Source of the DNA: an uncultured Roseiflexus sp.
GTDB lineage: Bacteria > Chloroflexota > Chloroflexia > Chloroflexales > Roseiflexaceae
NCBI GenBank assembly: GCA_937935075.1
Contig: CALGYB010000124.1
Location: 1 to 64,000, forward strand
Length of the DNA: 64,000 nt
Direction of reading: 5' to 3'
Part shown: one piece after another, positions 51,393-61,148 of the stretch
Numbering within the stretch: the stretch's first letter is position 1
Layout: each line of letters begins with the position of its first letter
Program-made: the position numbers and the translations under genes
The notes under the pieces: model-generated
What the model was told of the DNA's origin: nothing
Seen by the model: only the letters and a program-made list of their open reading frames with translations
Database searches by the model: none

Positions 51393-52049
51393 ATGCGAGA
51401 TCATTACCTGAAACAACTGCAATTGGTGCACGATGACCTGCTCCGTATGGGAAGCCGGGTGGAACATCAACTTGCCGACGCCATCAAAGCGCTGGATCGC
51501 CTGGACGTGGTGCTGGCGCACGAGGTGATTGCGCGCGACCGTGAGGTCGATGCTGCGCGCATTGCTATCGATGAGCGCGTCTTTGAATTGATTGCCACGC
51601 AGCAACCGGTCGCCTCCGACCTGCGCAGCCTGCTGGCAGCCGTTGCCATCGCGGGCGAACTGGAGCGCGCTGCCGATTACGCCAAAGGGATCGCCAAGAA
51701 AGTCGAGCGCAGTCTGCACTCGCCGGCGATTATCGAGGCGCCCCTCGAACTCCACCGCCTGGGAACGCTGGCGCAGAACATGCTGTATACCTGCCTGGAT
51801 GCGTTCGTGCAACTCGATGTAACGCTGGCGCGCTCGCTCGGCGAGCGGGATCAGGAGATCGATGCGCTGGAAGATCGGGTGGTCGAGATGCTGAAAGAGG
51901 TCGCGCGTCAGGAGCCGAACAAGCTTGATTGCGCATTGCTCCTGATCGATACCGCTCACGTGCTGGAACGTCTCGCCGACCGAACAACCAATATTGCGGA
52001 ACGGGTCATTTTCATCGCCACAGCAAAGGCGGAGGAAATCAACCCATGA
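51393..52049 (+). CDS. phoU: Phosphate signaling complex protein PhoU
   Basis: MRDHYLKQLQLVHDDLLRMGSRVEHQLADAIKAL; LIATQQPVASDLRSLLAAVAIAGELERAADYAKGIAKK; LERLADRTTNIAERVIFIATAK. Confidence 0.94.
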   Translation: MRDHYLKQLQLVHDDLLRMGSRVEHQLADAIKALDRLDVVLAHEVIARDREVDAARIAIDERVFELIATQQPVASDLRSLLAAVAIAGELERAADYAKGIAKKVERSLHSPAIIEAPLELHRLGTLAQNMLYTCLDAFVQLDVTLARSLGERDQEIDALEDRVVEMLKEVARQEPNKLDCALLLIDTAHVLERLADRTTNIAERVIFIATAKAEEINP

Positions 52050-52327
52050 TCACCATGGCTCGTGCCCATGTCTTCATCTCAGGCCGCGTGCAGGGGGTCA
52101 ACTTTCGTGCCAACGCCCGCGCCTACGCCCGCGAAATTGGCGTCTCCGGCTGGGTGCGGAACCTGGAAGATGGACGGGTCGAGGCGGTCTTCGAGGGCGA
52201 CCGCCTGGCAGTGCAGCGAATGGTCAGCTGGTGTTACAGCGGTCCCGCCCATGCCCGCGTCGACTCGGTCGATGTACAGTGGGAGAAGCCCACCGGCGAA
52301 GAACGCGAGTTTTCGATTATCTGGTGA
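52046..52327 (+). CDS. acyP: Acylphosphatase
   Basis: ARAHVFISGRVQGVNFRANARAYAREIGVSGWVRNLEDGRVEAVFEG. Confidence 0.95.
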   Translation: MITMARAHVFISGRVQGVNFRANARAYAREIGVSGWVRNLEDGRVEAVFEGDRLAVQRMVSWCYSGPAHARVDSVDVQWEKPTGEEREFSIIW

Positions 52328-53141
52328 GATGCAGCGCCTGCGCCAGACGGCGGAAGTCTTCAACCGGAAAGGGTGCTGCAACATAGATCATGGCGCGCGT
52401 GAAACCCAGCGCCTGCCACCGATCCAGCACAGTGCTCGGATCGGAGAGCAGGTCATGCCAGTCGGCATGCACTGAGAGATCGAAAGCGGCGCGGGTGCGT
52501 CCCGCCTCTGCCAACCCCTCGTCAAGCGCTGCGATCTGCGCGTCCAGTCGTGCATGATCGCGCCATTGCACGTTCAAACCATCGGCAAAACGCCCGGCAA
52601 TCCGGCAGAGTCGCGTACCGCGCGCTCCGACGATAAGCGGCGGGAGCGGTTGCGGCGGCGGCGCCACGATCGCGTCTGTGAGCCGATAGTAGCGCCCGTT
52701 GAAAGTAACCGGCTCGCCGCTCCAGAGTAACCGGATCACCTGCACTGCCTCGGCGACGCGCTCTGTCCGTTCGTTGAGCGTGCCCTGATCGATTCCAAAC
52801 GCTTCCTGCTCCGGTTTCCACCCGCCGCCGCCAATCCCCAACTCGAACCGCCCCCGTGCAATCTCCTGCAACGTCGCAGCAATCTTCGCCAGGCGCCCCG
52901 GATGGCGGTTGAGATTGTTCGCCACCAGCGGACCCAGACGAATCTGCTGCGTCGCTTCGGCAAGCGCGGCTAATGCTGTCAGTCCTTCGATCACCGGCTC
53001 GCGCGGATCGTTCCAGGAAACGTAGTGATCCCACAGCCAGACCGAATCAAACCGCAGCACGTCGAGCAGACGGGCCGCTTCACGCACTTCGGCGTAGGAG
53101 ACGCCGAATGTCCCCAGACAAAAGCCTATCGGCAGCGTCAT
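52317..53141 (-). CDS. LLM-class (F420-dependent/luciferase-like) oxidoreductase
   Basis: RFDSVWLWDHYV; QIRLGPLVANNLNRHPGRLAKIAATLQEIARGRFELGIGGGG; FNGRYYRLTDA. Confidence 0.9.
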   Translation of the reverse strand: MTLPIGFCLGTFGVSYAEVREAARLLDVLRFDSVWLWDHYVSWNDPREPVIEGLTALAALAEATQQIRLGPLVANNLNRHPGRLAKIAATLQEIARGRFELGIGGGGWKPEQEAFGIDQGTLNERTERVAEAVQVIRLLWSGEPVTFNGRYYRLTDAIVAPPPQPLPPLIVGARGTRLCRIAGRFADGLNVQWRDHARLDAQIAALDEGLAEAGRTRAAFDLSVHADWHDLLSDPSTVLDRWQALGFTRAMIYVAAPFPVEDFRRLAQALHLTR

Positions 53142-53306
53142 CAGATACCTGTCACAGAATCGCCGGCGATATACGCCTTCTATCCTACCACACTGCTGCG
53201 CACATTCTGCTGCTGAACAGGACTGTCGGGCGCTTTTCCGGTTGGCGCTCCGCTGCTATTGTATGCCCGACGACCCAATACCGTCAGACCCGAAAGGGAG
53301 CCGGCA

Positions 53307-54149
53307 ATGAGCGATACATCTTTTCCCGACGCCAGCATCTATTGCGCCACAGCGGTCGGCATTCTCGACGTTCCGCCTGCGCATCGCCAGAACCCCTCCC
53401 GCCACCCTCAGTTGCGAATGGCGGGCCCGCTCGGCGGCGATTTTCGCCTGCCGATCCGGGTGATGCGCGAGATTCCCGGGCGTGAATTGCTCGACTCCGC
53501 CCACCACGGCGCGCGTCTGCTGATCGAGGGTCGGCTGGAGTGGGCGACATCCCCCGATAATGCCACGACATCGCCGATGCTCATTGCCAGCGCCGTGCGC
53601 CTGGTCACTCCCGACGACGAGGATGGTTGCGACATCCGCATGTGCGGTGAGATTACCGGTCCCGCGCGCATTGGACGGCACCCGTTGCGCTCCGGGATTG
53701 CGCTGGCGCACGTCAATCTGCGGGTTCAGATACCGCGTACCCGCCCTGGAAGCCGCGCCATGCTCACCGAGACGGTGCGTATTCCGGTCGTCATCCCGCT
53801 CAACCATCCAGGCACGCCAGCCCTCCTGCGCCCCGGCAATCGTGTTGTTATCGAAGGCATGCTGGAACAGGCGTTGTTGCCGCGCAGCGGACCAGAGGTT
53901 GAGCAGGCGCTCGCAGACCTGGAGGAAACCTCGAAGCAACGCGCAGCATGGGTTATGACCCCGGAAGAAGCACGCGCTGCCGAGCGCGACCATGCCCGGC
54001 GACGCTGGGAAGCGACCCACACCATCATCCATCGGGTCGTGGCAGGATATGTCGAATTACTGAATGGCGCCCCCGCAACCATCCGCGAGGCGCGCGAACT
54101 GCGCCGCGCCGCGCTGCAACGACGTGCGCAGCGGCAGCAGGCATCATAA
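53307..54149 (+). CDS. Hypothetical protein with two OB/SSB-like domains
   Basis: REIPGRELLDSAHHGARLLIEGRLEW and NHPGTPALLRPGNRVVIEGMLEQALL repeated single-strand-binding-protein-like pattern. Confidence 0.5.
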   Translation: MSDTSFPDASIYCATAVGILDVPPAHRQNPSRHPQLRMAGPLGGDFRLPIRVMREIPGRELLDSAHHGARLLIEGRLEWATSPDNATTSPMLIASAVRLVTPDDEDGCDIRMCGEITGPARIGRHPLRSGIALAHVNLRVQIPRTRPGSRAMLTETVRIPVVIPLNHPGTPALLRPGNRVVIEGMLEQALLPRSGPEVEQALADLEETSKQRAAWVMTPEEARAAERDHARRRWEATHTIIHRVVAGYVELLNGAPATIREARELRRAALQRRAQRQQAS

Positions 54150-54673
54150 CGGTGGTAACCGGCGGTCGGTCATCCGGGCCGCCGAGACCAGGCCAGCCCA
54201 CCAACTCCCCTCTGTCCATCGGCGAGAACGTCGGCTGGCTTCGTATCACCGGCCCGGCGGGGCCGGCAGCGGGTTCCCGCTGCACTGCACCCTGACAACG
54301 CCCATACCACACGTTGCTTTTCGATGTGCATTCGCGCACAATTACGCGCACGCCTTCGGAAAGAACCGTTTCCGGCGCTCGATGCGCCAGATACGTTTTC
54401 GTTCCTTTCTCAACCACCGGTGGGTGCAGTTGCGACACATCATGCGTCATGCTCCTGCTGCGCCACCCGGCGCGTTTGACATCACCAGGAGGAAAACGCT
54501 CACTTCGCTTTCTGTGTGACGTTGCGCCACAACCGCTACCCGGCAGCGCGACGCCGCACTCATCGTTTGTATCCACTCCCGCGCAGGGACACACCAGCTT
54601 TCTGGACGTGTCCCGCGCGGGACGTCACGGAACGTTGGCATGCCCTGCGCTCCTGAACCAACAGGAGACAAAA

Positions 54674-55117
54674 ATGATGCACAACGTTCCTGTTTCGCCC
54701 ACGATGTTCAAGAACCGCTACGTTCTGGGCTATCCCGACGATCCTATTCGGAGGGCTATGGTTCAGACAACACACCCAGGGTTCTTCGAACTGATCTGCC
54801 ATGGTTCGCGGCCTAATCAAAAAGGCGAAACGTTTGCGATCCCATATGTGTATATGGGAGCAGACGGCTGTCGAACAAAACCGCTGAATGCAGAGCAACT
54901 CTTCGAGATCATCATCACCCATCCGGCATATTCTCTTGGACAACCCGTTCGTCTGATCATGTGCTGGGTGGGGTATGGACCAAACTCGCTGGCGCAGCAG
55001 CTCGCAGACCTTCTGGGAGCGCCGGTGCTGGCGGCAAACGAACGCATTAACGCCCATACGTTTTGTCCCGTCAACAACGGTCGCTGGATACTGTTCACAC
55101 CGCGCATTCGCTCGTGA
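54674..55117 (+). CDS. Orphan small protein resembling C-terminal modules of polymorphic secreted proteins
   Basis: GQPVRLIMCWVGYGPNSLAQQLADLLGAPVLAANERINAHT, a VRLxxC..G..SxAQQLAxxLGxPVxAxxE pattern. Confidence 0.6.
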   Translation: MMHNVPVSPTMFKNRYVLGYPDDPIRRAMVQTTHPGFFELICHGSRPNQKGETFAIPYVYMGADGCRTKPLNAEQLFEIIITHPAYSLGQPVRLIMCWVGYGPNSLAQQLADLLGAPVLAANERINAHTFCPVNNGRWILFTPRIRS

Positions 55118-55328
55118 CACCGTGGGCACAGGAGCGAGGACACGTTCCTGTGCCCGTCTTCATAGGGGCATAACAATGGTGCACGTTCTACGTTGAACGA
55201 ATGACCACGAACGACGGAGAGGCTGGCCTCGCACTTCGCACCATACCCTCCGCCTCACGTCTCTCGTCTCTCACCCCGCCGTCATGGGCAGCAACCTAGA
55301 TACCTGAACCTGCACAGGAGGAATCACC

Positions 55329-55790
55329 ATGTACCTTGCCGATCTGAGCCAATACCGTGGGTTTCTCCAGGCGCCGAAAGAATATACCGTTCTGGCAATC
55401 GGCTGGCTCGATGATCTCTATCCCTTTCCATTCGGTCCGACGCCGGTTGAGTTCCAGCAGCGGCTCCGTGAGCACTGTACGCGGGGGGTCCATGCGCTCA
55501 CGATGGGCTTCCACGAATGCCAGTTCTGTCACCGGTGGAACGTTGGGTTATGGTGTGGCAAAAAGTGGGTCGCCAACAATAACGGCGAAATCTGGATCCC
55601 GGATGGAAACACCATTTATGCCGCGCCGGTCATGATCTACCACTATGTGACCGACCACGAATACCGCCCGCCAGAGGCGTTCATCGATGCGATGATGCGT
55701 TGCCCGCTGCCGTATGAAGAGGAGTATCAGGCGTTCATGCGCTTCATCGGCTGGGAAACGGACGATCTCACGCGCGAGTGGAATGAATGA
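55329..55790 (+). CDS. Hypothetical protein with RGFHECxFC-like motif (DUF7919-like)
   Basis: MYLADLSQYRGFLQAPKEYTVLAIGWLDDLYPFPFGPTPVEFQQRLREHC..TMGFHECQFCHRW..IWIPDGNTIYAAPVMIYHYVTDHEYRPPEAFIDAM. Confidence 0.6.
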   Translation: MYLADLSQYRGFLQAPKEYTVLAIGWLDDLYPFPFGPTPVEFQQRLREHCTRGVHALTMGFHECQFCHRWNVGLWCGKKWVANNNGEIWIPDGNTIYAAPVMIYHYVTDHEYRPPEAFIDAMMRCPLPYEEEYQAFMRFIGWETDDLTREWNE

Positions 55791-55814
55791 ACCATAACTG
55801 TCGGGTTGACGTAC

Positions 55815-55835
55815 AAAGGGCGCTGATGCGCCCTC
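55815..55835 (+). terminator. Weak hairpin after 55329 gene
   Basis: GGGCGC-TGAT-GCGCCC. Confidence 0.4.
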
Positions 55836-56013
55836 AATGTAGCATGCGTCGTCGCCAGCTGCCGACCGGTGATGAGCAGATCTGGGCATCTCTGAGGGAC
55901 GCCCCCTCTCATGCGCATGCCCGCCAGGCATGAGATCGATAACGCAACGTGACACGCGGGTGATGCAAAGGGTTCAGAACCTGCGGGAGGATGCCCCGAC
56001 ATACGGAAGCCCC

Positions 56014-58461
56014 TCACCGCAGACGGCGCATAGGGCGCTGTTGGGCATGCCGGGCGCCACCACGGAACCGCGATTGCGCATTTTTTACATAAGAACGGAT
56101 CGCTGCGCCGACCCGCCCGATGAGCAGGGTCAGTAGTTCGCGCCGCAGCGCGCGCCAGTCTTCACCCGGCAACGGAGTGAGAGCGGCGTGGACGGGGTGA
56201 TACCGTTCGGCGACGAAATCACCGACAATGCGACCAATGACGTACTTCTGGCGGGGAATGTATTCCCTGAGCAATGCCGCATACTCATACGGAGTTGCAT
56301 CAGGCGGCGCTCTGACGCCTGCCCATCCCGCCAGGCGCGTCAGACGCGCATAAGCGGCAGCCGCCGGTGAAAGACCGCGCACATCCCAATGCAGCCACAG
56401 GAACAGAGCGCCGATGAGCGCCAGAACAAATGCCAGGGTCCCCACCACAATTGCAGCCAGGCGTAACCGCTGCTGGGCGCGTCGCGCTTCGATCTCGCGT
56501 TGCAGCGCACTATCGTCGCCAATTGCAGGACCGGTGTTACGCTCGATCATCTCGCGCAGCATGGCTTCCGGGTCGCTCAGCGCGCCCCCCAACCCGCCGG
56601 TGGTCTCCGGTCGTTCCGTCTCGCCAGCCGGGGGAAACGGCGGACGCAGCGGGACACTGGCGTATGGCGCTGGCGTCGGCTCGAAGCGCTGCCAGCCATA
56701 GCCGGGAAAGTAAACTTCGGGCCAGCTATGAGCGACATTCTCACGCACCAGGTACACCCGCCGATCCGGGTCGAGTTCGCCGCCGGCGTACCCCTGCACC
56801 CACCGCGCAGGCACACCCTCGGCACGCAGCAGCACGACCATCGCCGACGTGAAATCATCGCAGTAGCCGCCCGGCGCATCGAAGAGGAACCAGTCAACCC
56901 AATCGCGGTCATCGGGCGGAAGGGGACGCTGATCATTGTACGGCAGCGTGCGCAGGTAATTCTGCATTGCCAGCGCCTTGTCGTAGGGTGTAACCGCGCC
57001 GGCGTCACGAACGATGGACGCCGCCAGTTCGCGCACCCGCGCTGGCAGCGTGTCGGGCAACTGCAAATACGCCACGCGCACCCATTCCGGGTATGCGGTT
57101 CCGCTTTCGCGCAGACTCTGCTCATCGACCGTGGACAGATACGTGGCAACCGTATAGGTTTGGGTCGCTTCGAGCGGCGCTTCGGTCACAACGGTGGCGG
57201 TTTCGGTAAAGTTGGGCAACAGTTCGCCGGATACTGCCAGGTATCCGTGCTGGATCAGCACCGGTAGACCGGTGGATGCCAGCGCGCCGCCAACCATCAC
57301 CAGCCCATCGGTGCGCGTTTGCGCAAGCTCGATGGTGGTCGTGACCAGGGTGCGGCCACGGAGTTCAGGCTGTTCGAGGCGCACGCCGGGCGCCAGCGGC
57401 GTGCGCGCTGCTTCGGCTGTCGCCACTCCCAGCGCAGCGCGCGCCCGCTCGCCGACCATGTTCTGCCACATGCGCCCGGTATAGCGATCAAACGCCGCAG
57501 CGCGCCAGTAACTGTACTCAGACGATCGCACCGTCATCACCAGCGCCGTGCCTAACTGACGGGGACCGCCGACCCGTGCAGTGCGGGTCAGAAACGCGCC
57601 AGTTGATCCCGGCGGCGCGTTGATCGTACTGAACGCCTCCTGCCATTCCTCGCGCAGCGCTGTAATCGGCGCGCGAATGGTGCGCCAGAGACGCGCCAGG
57701 TGCTCATTATCCGGCTGGTTCGGCAAAAAGGCCGTGACAACCAGCAGGAACACAACGACCAGGAGCGAAGCCAGCAGGACGCGCGCCGGCAGAAAGTCGG
57801 GAAACTCGACGCGCGAGGCGCGCCAGAGGCGCTGATGGCGGTCGACATGCTGGTAGGCGATCAACAGCAGCGCCGTGATCAGAAAAACGAAGAACAGTCC
57901 CGTTGCTTTGGGCCAGGCATAGGCATAATTAATCAGGATGACGCTTGCTTGCAGCGCAACGGCGATCCAGGCGCGCTGATGGCGGAAGACGAGCCATCCG
58001 GTTACATACCCCATTCCCCAGATGATGAGCGCCAGGGTCAGGACAAAGAGAACGATATCCTCACCGCGCCCGCCAGCCTGGAGCGTGCGCGACCAGATGA
58101 TGACACGGATCGCAAGTTCCGCAGCGACATCGCTCCAGGTTGTAAGACGCTGCGCCTTTGCTGCGCCAAACTCAGCCGCCGTTTGTGCGCTGACGACCGG
58201 GCCGATTTGCCAGATCACGAACACAACTCCCAGGCACGATGCCAGTGGATGCGCCAGTAAGGAAGGCATCCACGCGACCCGCGCAAAGAGCGTGCCGGTG
58301 AGGAGGGCTGCCAGACCAACGCCTGCCAGCATGGTGAGTCCATCCGCCCAGTTTGCGACCTCGAGACTGCGCGCCACACTCCAGGTCATCAACAGCGCCA
58401 GCAGAAGCGGAAGCACGAGCGATCCCAGTTCGAGCCGGGCAAACCAGGAGCGGGACGACAT
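56014..58461 (-). CDS. Transglutaminase-like TgpA-type membrane protein
   Basis: Multiple N-terminal TM; YPEWVRVAYLQLP..LRTLPYNDQ..APGGYCDDFTSAMVVLLRAEGVPARWVQGYAGGE..AHSWPEVYFPGYGWQRFEPTP. Confidence 0.92.
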   Translation of the reverse strand: MSSRSWFARLELGSLVLPLLLALLMTWSVARSLEVANWADGLTMLAGVGLAALLTGTLFARVAWMPSLLAHPLASCLGVVFVIWQIGPVVSAQTAAEFGAAKAQRLTTWSDVAAELAIRVIIWSRTLQAGGRGEDIVLFVLTLALIIWGMGYVTGWLVFRHQRAWIAVALQASVILINYAYAWPKATGLFFVFLITALLLIAYQHVDRHQRLWRASRVEFPDFLPARVLLASLLVVVFLLVVTAFLPNQPDNEHLARLWRTIRAPITALREEWQEAFSTINAPPGSTGAFLTRTARVGGPRQLGTALVMTVRSSEYSYWRAAAFDRYTGRMWQNMVGERARAALGVATAEAARTPLAPGVRLEQPELRGRTLVTTTIELAQTRTDGLVMVGGALASTGLPVLIQHGYLAVSGELLPNFTETATVVTEAPLEATQTYTVATYLSTVDEQSLRESGTAYPEWVRVAYLQLPDTLPARVRELAASIVRDAGAVTPYDKALAMQNYLRTLPYNDQRPLPPDDRDWVDWFLFDAPGGYCDDFTSAMVVLLRAEGVPARWVQGYAGGELDPDRRVYLVRENVAHSWPEVYFPGYGWQRFEPTPAPYASVPLRPPFPPAGETERPETTGGLGGALSDPEAMLREMIERNTGPAIGDDSALQREIEARRAQQRLRLAAIVVGTLAFVLALIGALFLWLHWDVRGLSPAAAAYARLTRLAGWAGVRAPPDATPYEYAALLREYIPRQKYVIGRIVGDFVAERYHPVHAALTPLPGEDWRALRRELLTLLIGRVGAAIRSYVKNAQSRFRGGARHAQQRPMRRLR

Positions 58462-58490
58462 CTCGTTTGGAATGGTCACAACCGCAGAAC

Positions 58491-59267
58491 TCACAGCCCA
58501 AAGACCTCCTCTGCATTGCGCCATATCGCCAGAGCCAGATCATCGAGCGGTATGCCGCGCAGGGCAGCGATTCGTTCGGCAATCAGGCGCACATACGAGG
58601 GTTCATTTCGTTTCCCGCGAAAGGGATGCGGCGCCAGATACGGACTATCAGTTTCGATCAGCAGACGGTCGAGTGGAGCGCGGCGCGCAACGTCGTGCAG
58701 ATTGACGGCTTTCGGAAAGGTGATCGGACCGCTGAACGAGAGGTGGAAACCAACGTCCAGACACGCACGCGCATATTCCCAGTCGCCAGAGAACGAGTGC
58801 ATGATGCCAGACAGACCGCGCGCTGCGTCGCGCAACACGCGGATGGTATCGTCGCGCGCGTCGCGGCTATGAATGACGACCGGAAGGCGCAGGGTGCGCG
58901 CCAGATCGAGTTGTGCACGGAAACACGCTTCCTGCACAGCGGCAGGCGCCGCATTCCAGTAATAATCGAGACCGATCTCGCCGATGGCGAGCACCTTTGG
59001 TTGTTGCGCAAGGGCGCGCACCTGATCGAGCCAGTCGTCCGGCAGATCGGCGACATGGTTGGGTTGCACGCCGATCACGGCATAGATCGATTCGTGCTGT
59101 GCCGCCAGCGCAACCGCAGCGCGCGATGTCGCCAGGTCGTAGCCGATTTCGACAATCCGCACCACCCCAGCAGCCCTTGCGCGTTCCAGCACATCCGTGC
59201 GATCTGGATCGAACTGTGGAGCGCCGAGGTGCGTGTGGGAGTCGATCAGTCGGATGACATTGTTCAC
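58491..59267 (-). CDS. tatD: TatD family metal-dependent hydrolase
   Basis: LIDSHTHLGAPQFDPDR; AIGEIGLDYYW; PVVIHSRDA; GIMHSFSG; LLIETDSPYLAPHPFRGKRNEPSYV. Confidence 0.95.
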   Translation of the reverse strand: MNNVIRLIDSHTHLGAPQFDPDRTDVLERARAAGVVRIVEIGYDLATSRAAVALAAQHESIYAVIGVQPNHVADLPDDWLDQVRALAQQPKVLAIGEIGLDYYWNAAPAAVQEACFRAQLDLARTLRLPVVIHSRDARDDTIRVLRDAARGLSGIMHSFSGDWEYARACLDVGFHLSFSGPITFPKAVNLHDVARRAPLDRLLIETDSPYLAPHPFRGKRNEPSYVRLIAERIAALRGIPLDDLALAIWRNAEEVFGL

Positions 59268-59338
59268 GTCAGATATTGTACCATGAGCCTCACACGGTGC
59301 GCTGCAACCGCCAAAAAGAGCCGTGATACAATAGCGCC

Positions 59339-60556
59339 ATGCGTGATCCGATACGTATCATGGTCGTTGAAGACGATCCGACCATCGCCAGCCTTATTGA
59401 ACTCGTGCTTCGGGGGGCTGGCTATCAGACGCTTCTGGCAGCCACCGCCGCCGACGCGCTCACCCTTATCGAGACCAGCGACATTGACCTCGTCATTCTC
59501 GACTGGATGCTGCCAGATACTCCGGGAGTGCAGATTTGCACGGTGCTGAAGGGGCGTTCTGGTCGAGGATTTCTGCCTGTTCTGATGCTGACCGCGAAAG
59601 GTGAAGTGTCAGACCGGATCACGGCGCTCGACTCGGGCGCCGATGATTATCTCACCAAGCCGTTTTATATCGAGGAACTGCTGGCGCGGGTGCGGGCGCT
59701 GCTCCGTATTCGCGCAGCCGAAAGCGAACGCGATGCGGCGATGGCAGCGCTCGCAGCGCAAAACGATGCGCTGCGATCCGCCAACGAACAACTACGCTCC
59801 ATGCAGGCGCAACTTGTGCAAAACTCAAAACTCGTTGCGCTGGGAGAACTTGTCGCCGGTGTGGCGCACGAATTGAACAATCCTCTCGCCATCATCCTTG
59901 GCAATGCCGAACTCCTTCTCCCACAGCGCAATCCCGACGATCAGCGATCGGTCGAACAGATCATCGAAAGCGCCAAACGCGCCCGCCGCGTCATTCAGAG
60001 TCTGGCGACCTTCGCTCGCCGCAGTTCGATGATCAAAGAATGGACGTCGCCTGTCGATCTGATCGACCGGGTGCTCGATCTCAAACGTGCCGCGCTTCGT
60101 TCTGCCGGGATTGCGCTTGAAGTCGTCTGCCAGCCTGATCTCCCATTGCTGCGGATCGATGTTCCACAAATACAACAGGCGTTGCTCAATCTGCTGCTCA
60201 ACGCCGAGCAGGCGCTTTCGGGCGTACCTGCGCCACACGTGCGGATAGGCGTCTCGCGTGGGTATGCTGAACCGCCGCCCCTCTTGCCAGCCCGCGCAAC
60301 CGAAGGCGATGGACCATTCGTGCGTTTTGACGTGGCGGACAACGGTCCTGGCATTCCGGCGCATATTATCGAGCGCCTGTTCCAACCCTTCGTCACTACC
60401 CGTTCGACAGGCCAGGGGGCGGGATTGGGGCTGGCCATCGCATACGGCATCGTCACGCAACACGGCGGTCAGGTGCTGGTGTCCAGCCAGCCGGATCAGG
60501 GAACAACGGCGCGGATTGCGTTGCCGATCAATCCGCCGGAAGGCATGGATGGATAG
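59339..60556 (+). CDS. Response regulator receiver-histidine kinase (REC-HisKA-HATPase)
   Basis: IMVVEDDPTIASLIELVLRGAGY..LVILDWMLPD..LTKPF; GVAHELNNPLAIILGNAELL; FDVADNGPGIPAHIIERLFQPFVTTRSTGQGAGLGLAIAYGIV. Confidence 0.95.
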   Translation: MRDPIRIMVVEDDPTIASLIELVLRGAGYQTLLAATAADALTLIETSDIDLVILDWMLPDTPGVQICTVLKGRSGRGFLPVLMLTAKGEVSDRITALDSGADDYLTKPFYIEELLARVRALLRIRAAESERDAAMAALAAQNDALRSANEQLRSMQAQLVQNSKLVALGELVAGVAHELNNPLAIILGNAELLLPQRNPDDQRSVEQIIESAKRARRVIQSLATFARRSSMIKEWTSPVDLIDRVLDLKRAALRSAGIALEVVCQPDLPLLRIDVPQIQQALLNLLLNAEQALSGVPAPHVRIGVSRGYAEPPPLLPARATEGDGPFVRFDVADNGPGIPAHIIERLFQPFVTTRSTGQGAGLGLAIAYGIVTQHGGQVLVSSQPDQGTTARIALPINPPEGMDG

Positions 60557-60569
60557 GAATAATCGGGGG

Positions 60570-61148
60570 ATGGTCACGCTATTGCACACTCAGGAGTGTA
60601 CACGTTGCCCGGCGCTCGTTGCCAGCCGGCGGCGCATTGTGCATGGTTATGGCGATGTGACCAGCGGCATTGTGTTCATCGGCGAGGCGCCCGGTCGTCA
60701 CGGCGCCGATCAGACCGGCATTCCGTTCTGGGGTGATCGGTCAGGGCGAGTGCTGCGCCGCATACTGATGCGGGTTGGGCTGGCAAGCGACGAGACTGCC
60801 GGCGCAGTGCTGCGCTGTTTCATCACCAACGCGGTGCGCTGCTGCCCGCCGGGAAATCGCACGCCGGCGCCGGGCGAAGTGCGCGCCTGCGCTGAATGGC
60901 TGCACACAGAACTCGACGTTATCAAGCCACGACTGATCGTTCCGGTTGGGCGACTTGCCTTGCACGAAGTGGGGAGGCGGTATCTGGGACGCGATCCGGG
61001 CGCCATCCGCAGATTGCACGCAACCGTACTCCGCAGCGAGAATGTCACCATCCTTCCGCTTATCCATCCGGCTCGTATTAGCCGCGCCGATACGCAGGCG
61101 TTCATTACGGCGGTGAAGCCGCTCATTGACGAGAGGAATGAACCATGA
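60570..61148 (+). CDS. Uracil-DNA glycosylase superfamily (Fe-S, family 4/5-like)
   Basis: CTRCPALVASRRRIVHGYGDVTSGIVFIGEAPGRHGADQTGIPFWGDRSGRVL; ITNAVRCCPPGNRTPAPGEVRAC; LPLIHPAR. Confidence 0.92.
   Translation: MVTLLHTQECTRCPALVASRRRIVHGYGDVTSGIVFIGEAPGRHGADQTGIPFWGDRSGRVLRRILMRVGLASDETAGAVLRCFITNAVRCCPPGNRTPAPGEVRACAEWLHTELDVIKPRLIVPVGRLALHEVGRRYLGRDPGAIRRLHATVLRSENVTILPLIHPARISRADTQAFITAVKPLIDERNEP

Noticed and set aside
52071-52120. Asn in GRVQGVNFR as an unusual acylphosphatase active site
   Set aside because: That position varies in the GxVQGVxFR motif; the catalytic Arg and loop are intact.
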